Below, piece by piece: positions 60,947 through 64,000 of a stretch of 64,000 nucleotides of DNA. Every line of letters begins with the position of its first letter. The first letter of the stretch is position 1. The stretch is from contig JAJGBQ010000008.1 in assembly GCA_022457065.1 (NCBI GenBank), forward strand, positions 1,169,545 to 1,233,544, read 5' to 3'. The DNA is from Curvularia sp. ZM96. Its lineage: Eukaryota > Ascomycota > Dothideomycetes > Pleosporales > Pleosporaceae. The position numbers and the translations under genes are program-made. Under the pieces are notes generated by a model that did not search any database, was not told the origin of the DNA, and saw only the letters and a list, made by a program, of their open reading frames with translations.

Positions 60947-63124
60947 AGTGCAGTGAGCGTCTTAGCAGTAAGGTATGGCCAGGAAGGCGGGGAGGATATA
61001 TCAAAGGAACGGCAGTGATCTGGAGCAATGAATAAGGTCTAGTATGTGTTGATATAGTGTAAGCATGCGGGAACATTTAACCCTGATTTGGGCTTTTAAA
61101 ACGATATATACACATAATCACGTGAGAGTCTAGGAAGAAATTACCATATAAAGATCGACTCTCTGACGAATTTCTTTAACCGAGCCGCAGCATCCTTCTT
61201 TGCTTATGGTACGAGCGCGGCTTCTCCACAAAACACGAGACGGAACCAGGCCATCTTAATAATAGCGTTTCAGAACATCTGATCACTTTACCCTGTCTCC
61301 ACGTAGATTGTGCTCCGCTCTCGCCTCCCGCCCACATATTTTAGGTTAGCAACAGGTATGCAGGGGTGTAAGGGCCATGTAGCACGGCGAAGCACCCAGT
61401 CCACTTTGATTGATGACAGCAAGGCTCCATGGTCTTGCTGGCCAAAACCGAAGGCTAACAGGGGTTTATCAATGACCCGCACTGCCGTTAATCCCTGCCT
61501 TGATGAGGCCCAAGCTCCCTCTGTGCCGTGCATGGCTGCACGTCGTTAGGCAACACACATGTATTGCCTGCCGTCGAAGTAGTCCGTCTTCGTCTTAATG
61601 ATCTTCTTCGGGACCAGTAGCCCTGTCTGCTAGGAACAGATACTGGATGTCATAACATCAACCAGCCAAAAGAGCTCGGAGATAGATAGTTTCGGTGTCG
61701 AGGATGTATATCTCATAGCCTCTAACAAGGCTGGGAAGTCTGACCCTTCCGCCCCTTTTTGTTGTAATACTGACACCCGAAAGATATCCTTGTAAACCCA
61801 GCATTAGCTTGTGCTACTATCCGCCTATTGCCGTCATTACTAGGTTACGAATGTGGGTCATAGTAGCATTAACTTACTGCAAGCTAATGCTTCGCCATCG
61901 AGGCTTCATCCTATAGCATAATGGCGGCTTGCAAAGTGGACCTGAGCACCTGGACCAAGTGCGTCCCGAATCGGACTAAGAAATCAACAGGCTCTATAGG
62001 TTTTGTGACCTTGGGTAGTATCATCACAGAAATAAGCGCCGATCAGGGTCATGTGGCTTGGTATCGGCATAATGCACGCTTTACTCTAATTGTATGGACA
62101 ATGACCTGTAGAAAGCTGACATGGCGGTAGGGAAATTCATGATCAAACGAAGGGCATGAATGCAGATGACTCCAACAAGCAGTGGGTTCCTTGCGGCTAA
62201 GAGCCCGGTCGAGTGTCTCCACTCTCACTTTAACAAAGATCGTTCGTGTCTTTGGCTAGAAAATGTAAGGATGGCCAGTCCTTGGATTGGTACGGCCCCT
62301 CCATATTATTTAAGGCAATCCAAAATTTCTCAGATGACAATCCTTCTAGTGACCTGTGCATATCCTTATCACCCACTGTCTCAGTGCATGTTGGAAGTCT
62401 TGGTAGGCTGAATCTTGAATTTGGAGCTGGGATCTTCCTTGGAGAAACCTAACTGAGCAACCATTCCGTCTGTACATAAACGAGATTATTTAGGAGTAGC
62501 TGCCAAGTTCTAGTAATGGTTTCTAATTCGACTCAGCCCATAGGTCGAGCCGGGATACCCTGCGCTGAATGTAGCACGAGCTCAGTCAGAGGTGCCGTCA
62601 ACCCCTATGCATGGGTGGAACGATCCTCCTGTCTGCCTTGACATCCGTGACATGCATAGCCATGGAGGGATTGTCGTTGCAGTGGCGCGAAAGAGACCCA
62701 CGATTCAGCGTTTCTCCTGGCGCCAGGTGCTGAAGCTGGCAACGTTGAGCCCGGACATCGTTACACAAGCGTCTTTGGATAGGTTCAGTTTGCCCTACCC
62801 ATCCAATGGTTGACTTGTGTCTCTTCCCTCCACGCTCTAGAGCTAGTTATCAATAAAGATGGCTTCTTGTAATCTCGGTTAGTAGAAAAGAACACCATGG
62901 AGGGAAACGGAGGATATATGCAACTCGAGGACTAGCCTGCGGTGGCGCAGCTCGACGAAGAGTCTGGATCAGGGAAGTAGTGGAGGCTTGAACGGATTTT
63001 CCACATTATTAGCTCCTTCTATCTCTGTCTTAGAACGTATTCATTTATGTAATCACATGAACAAGGGGATATATGTCCCTACACCGCATATTGAGAAGTC
63101 ACACTCCCGTTTTCACAAAACAAG
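60947..63124. other. Intergenic region without a supported gene
   Basis: Several frames of 60-85 codons (for example 61921-62130 and 62160-62452) overlap on different strands. They look like remnants at best; none shows a motif I can name. Confidence 0.45.
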
Positions 63125-64000
63125 ATGAATGGTATAGTTTTAAATCCTACCTCGACTGCTCCGGTCAAGCGGGCCTGCGATAGGTACGTACCGTCGGCGC
63201 ACTCATACACCCACATTCTCTCTCTTGACGGTATCACCACTCACACTTTCGATTTTGTAGCTGCCACCGAAGAAAGGTCAAGTGCATCAGTGCCTTCACC
63301 GCTCCTTGCAAGAATTGTGTTTCGGCTGGTCTGGCATGCACATACAATGCGATCCCACAGAAGAAAGGCCCCAGTCGCGCCAAAGTCCTCTCTGAACTCC
63401 GCGAAACCCAGCGTAACGCCCAGCTTGCTGCTGGATTCCCAACGGATCTCGGCTTCGACGGACGCTCGCTCCCAGGGACATTTGCTCGCACCCAGGGCCT
63501 ATTACCCCCGCTCGTCGAGAGCTGCATAGAATACTTCTTCAGTCATGTCTACCCCACAGAGCCGGTCCTGCACCGCCAAAGAGCGCAGGAAGCAGCAGTT
63601 GGCATGGACCGCTCAACAGAATCATACTGCATGATCGTTGCCCTCTGCGCATACGTCATGATTCAGGCCAACCACAAACCTCCAGTCAGCGTGTTACCTC
63701 ACCCCGAGATGGCTCACATGTCAAACGTCGGTGTTGGCCACATACTTTGGAAGAGTCGGTGCGCGTGCGACAGAGCTACGACCACCGCGAGAATCCCACC
63801 CACACAAGTGTACTAACCTCATGGTTTTACAGTGGGTGCTACTTTGACTGGCACGGAGAACACAGCCTGGACGTACCTCCGGGAGGCTACAACACACGCA
63901 ACTGTTGGGCATGCATGACGAGGAAACCTACAAGCACGATCCTTTGGACGTATCACGAAAGCGCGTCCTATACTGGCTTTTGTTCATGGCGGAGCGGTAT
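63125..64000 (+). CDS. Zn2Cys6 transcription factor, 5' part, with apparent frameshifts
   Basis: Exon 1 (63125-63183) and a 77-nt intron (63184-63260, GTACGT...GTAG) splice to give RACDSCHRRKVKC, then C-x2-C-x6-C (PCKNCVSAGLAC): a complete Zn2Cys6 DNA-binding cluster at about residues 18-50. KVLSELRETQ and VESCIEYFFSHVYPTEP follow, leading into a fungal-specific transcription factor domain. The frame then breaks: LEESVRVRQSYDHRENP appears one base out near 63746, ENTAWTYLREATT another base out near 63851, and LLGMHDEETYKHDP again near 63897. Either the gene is decaying or this region has sequencing indels. It resembles regulators of sugar use, but the target is unknown. The 3' end lies beyond the window. 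Confidence 0.75.

Noticed and set aside
1..64000. Starship-type giant mobile element
   Set aside because: No DUF3435-like tyrosine recombinase or other captain-like gene was seen, and the symmetry is a duplication, not a cargo element.
52689..64000. Secondary-metabolite cluster (transporter plus Zn2Cys6 regulator)
   Set aside because: No polyketide synthase, NRPS, terpene cyclase or P450 lies between or beside them, and 8 kb with unrelated genes separates the two.

Overview
The window looks like repeat-rich DNA of a filamentous ascomycete (Pezizomycotina; a Pleosporales-like dothideomycete is my guess, inferred only). Signs are introns of about 50-77 nt, Zn2Cys6 and PTH11/rhodopsin-type proteins, BTB and F-box-like genes, Fot1/pogo and Tc1 transposons, and long AT-rich blocks that look damaged by repeat-induced point mutation (RIP).

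The dominant structure is one giant inverted repeat. Positions 1-23111 reappear, reverse-complemented, at 26729-49833, around a unique 3.6 kb spacer (23112-26728). Matching features keep a constant coordinate sum (49834 at the outer side, 49840 at the inner side). The sum changes only three times, and each change maps to a homopolymer or low-complexity length difference (T8/T6, a C/T tract, A7/A6). Both arms carry the same nested insertions, the same target-site duplications and the same RIP-type stops. The copying is therefore younger than the decay, or it is an assembly error. The left arm runs off the window start.

Each arm, from outside to centre, holds: about 10 kb of ordinary base composition with gene remnants (the BTB 3' end, a DECH/RecQ-like helicase relic, an apparently intact secreted CAP-like gene, a rhodopsin/PTH11-like relic); then about 13 kb of AT-rich DNA with solo LTRs of three families (183, about 250 and 278 bp, most with 5-bp target duplications), one nearly complete but wrecked Ty1/copia element, and the gag end of a second. 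The spacer holds a Tc1-type transposon relic split by an intact Fot1/pogo element with a 541-aa transposase, near-perfect inverted termini and a TA target duplication.

From 49834 to 64000 the DNA is single-copy and gene-bearing. It holds a complete BTB gene (one intron), four TA-flanked MITEs of one family, a three-exon MFS efflux transporter, an F-box-like protein, a frameshifted paralog of the CAP-like gene, an unknown 317-aa protein, and the 5' part of a Zn2Cys6 transcription factor that appears frameshifted. No biosynthetic core enzyme accompanies the transporter and regulator, so I do not call a cluster. No tRNA, rRNA or CRISPR was seen. Comparisons were made by eye, not by alignment software.
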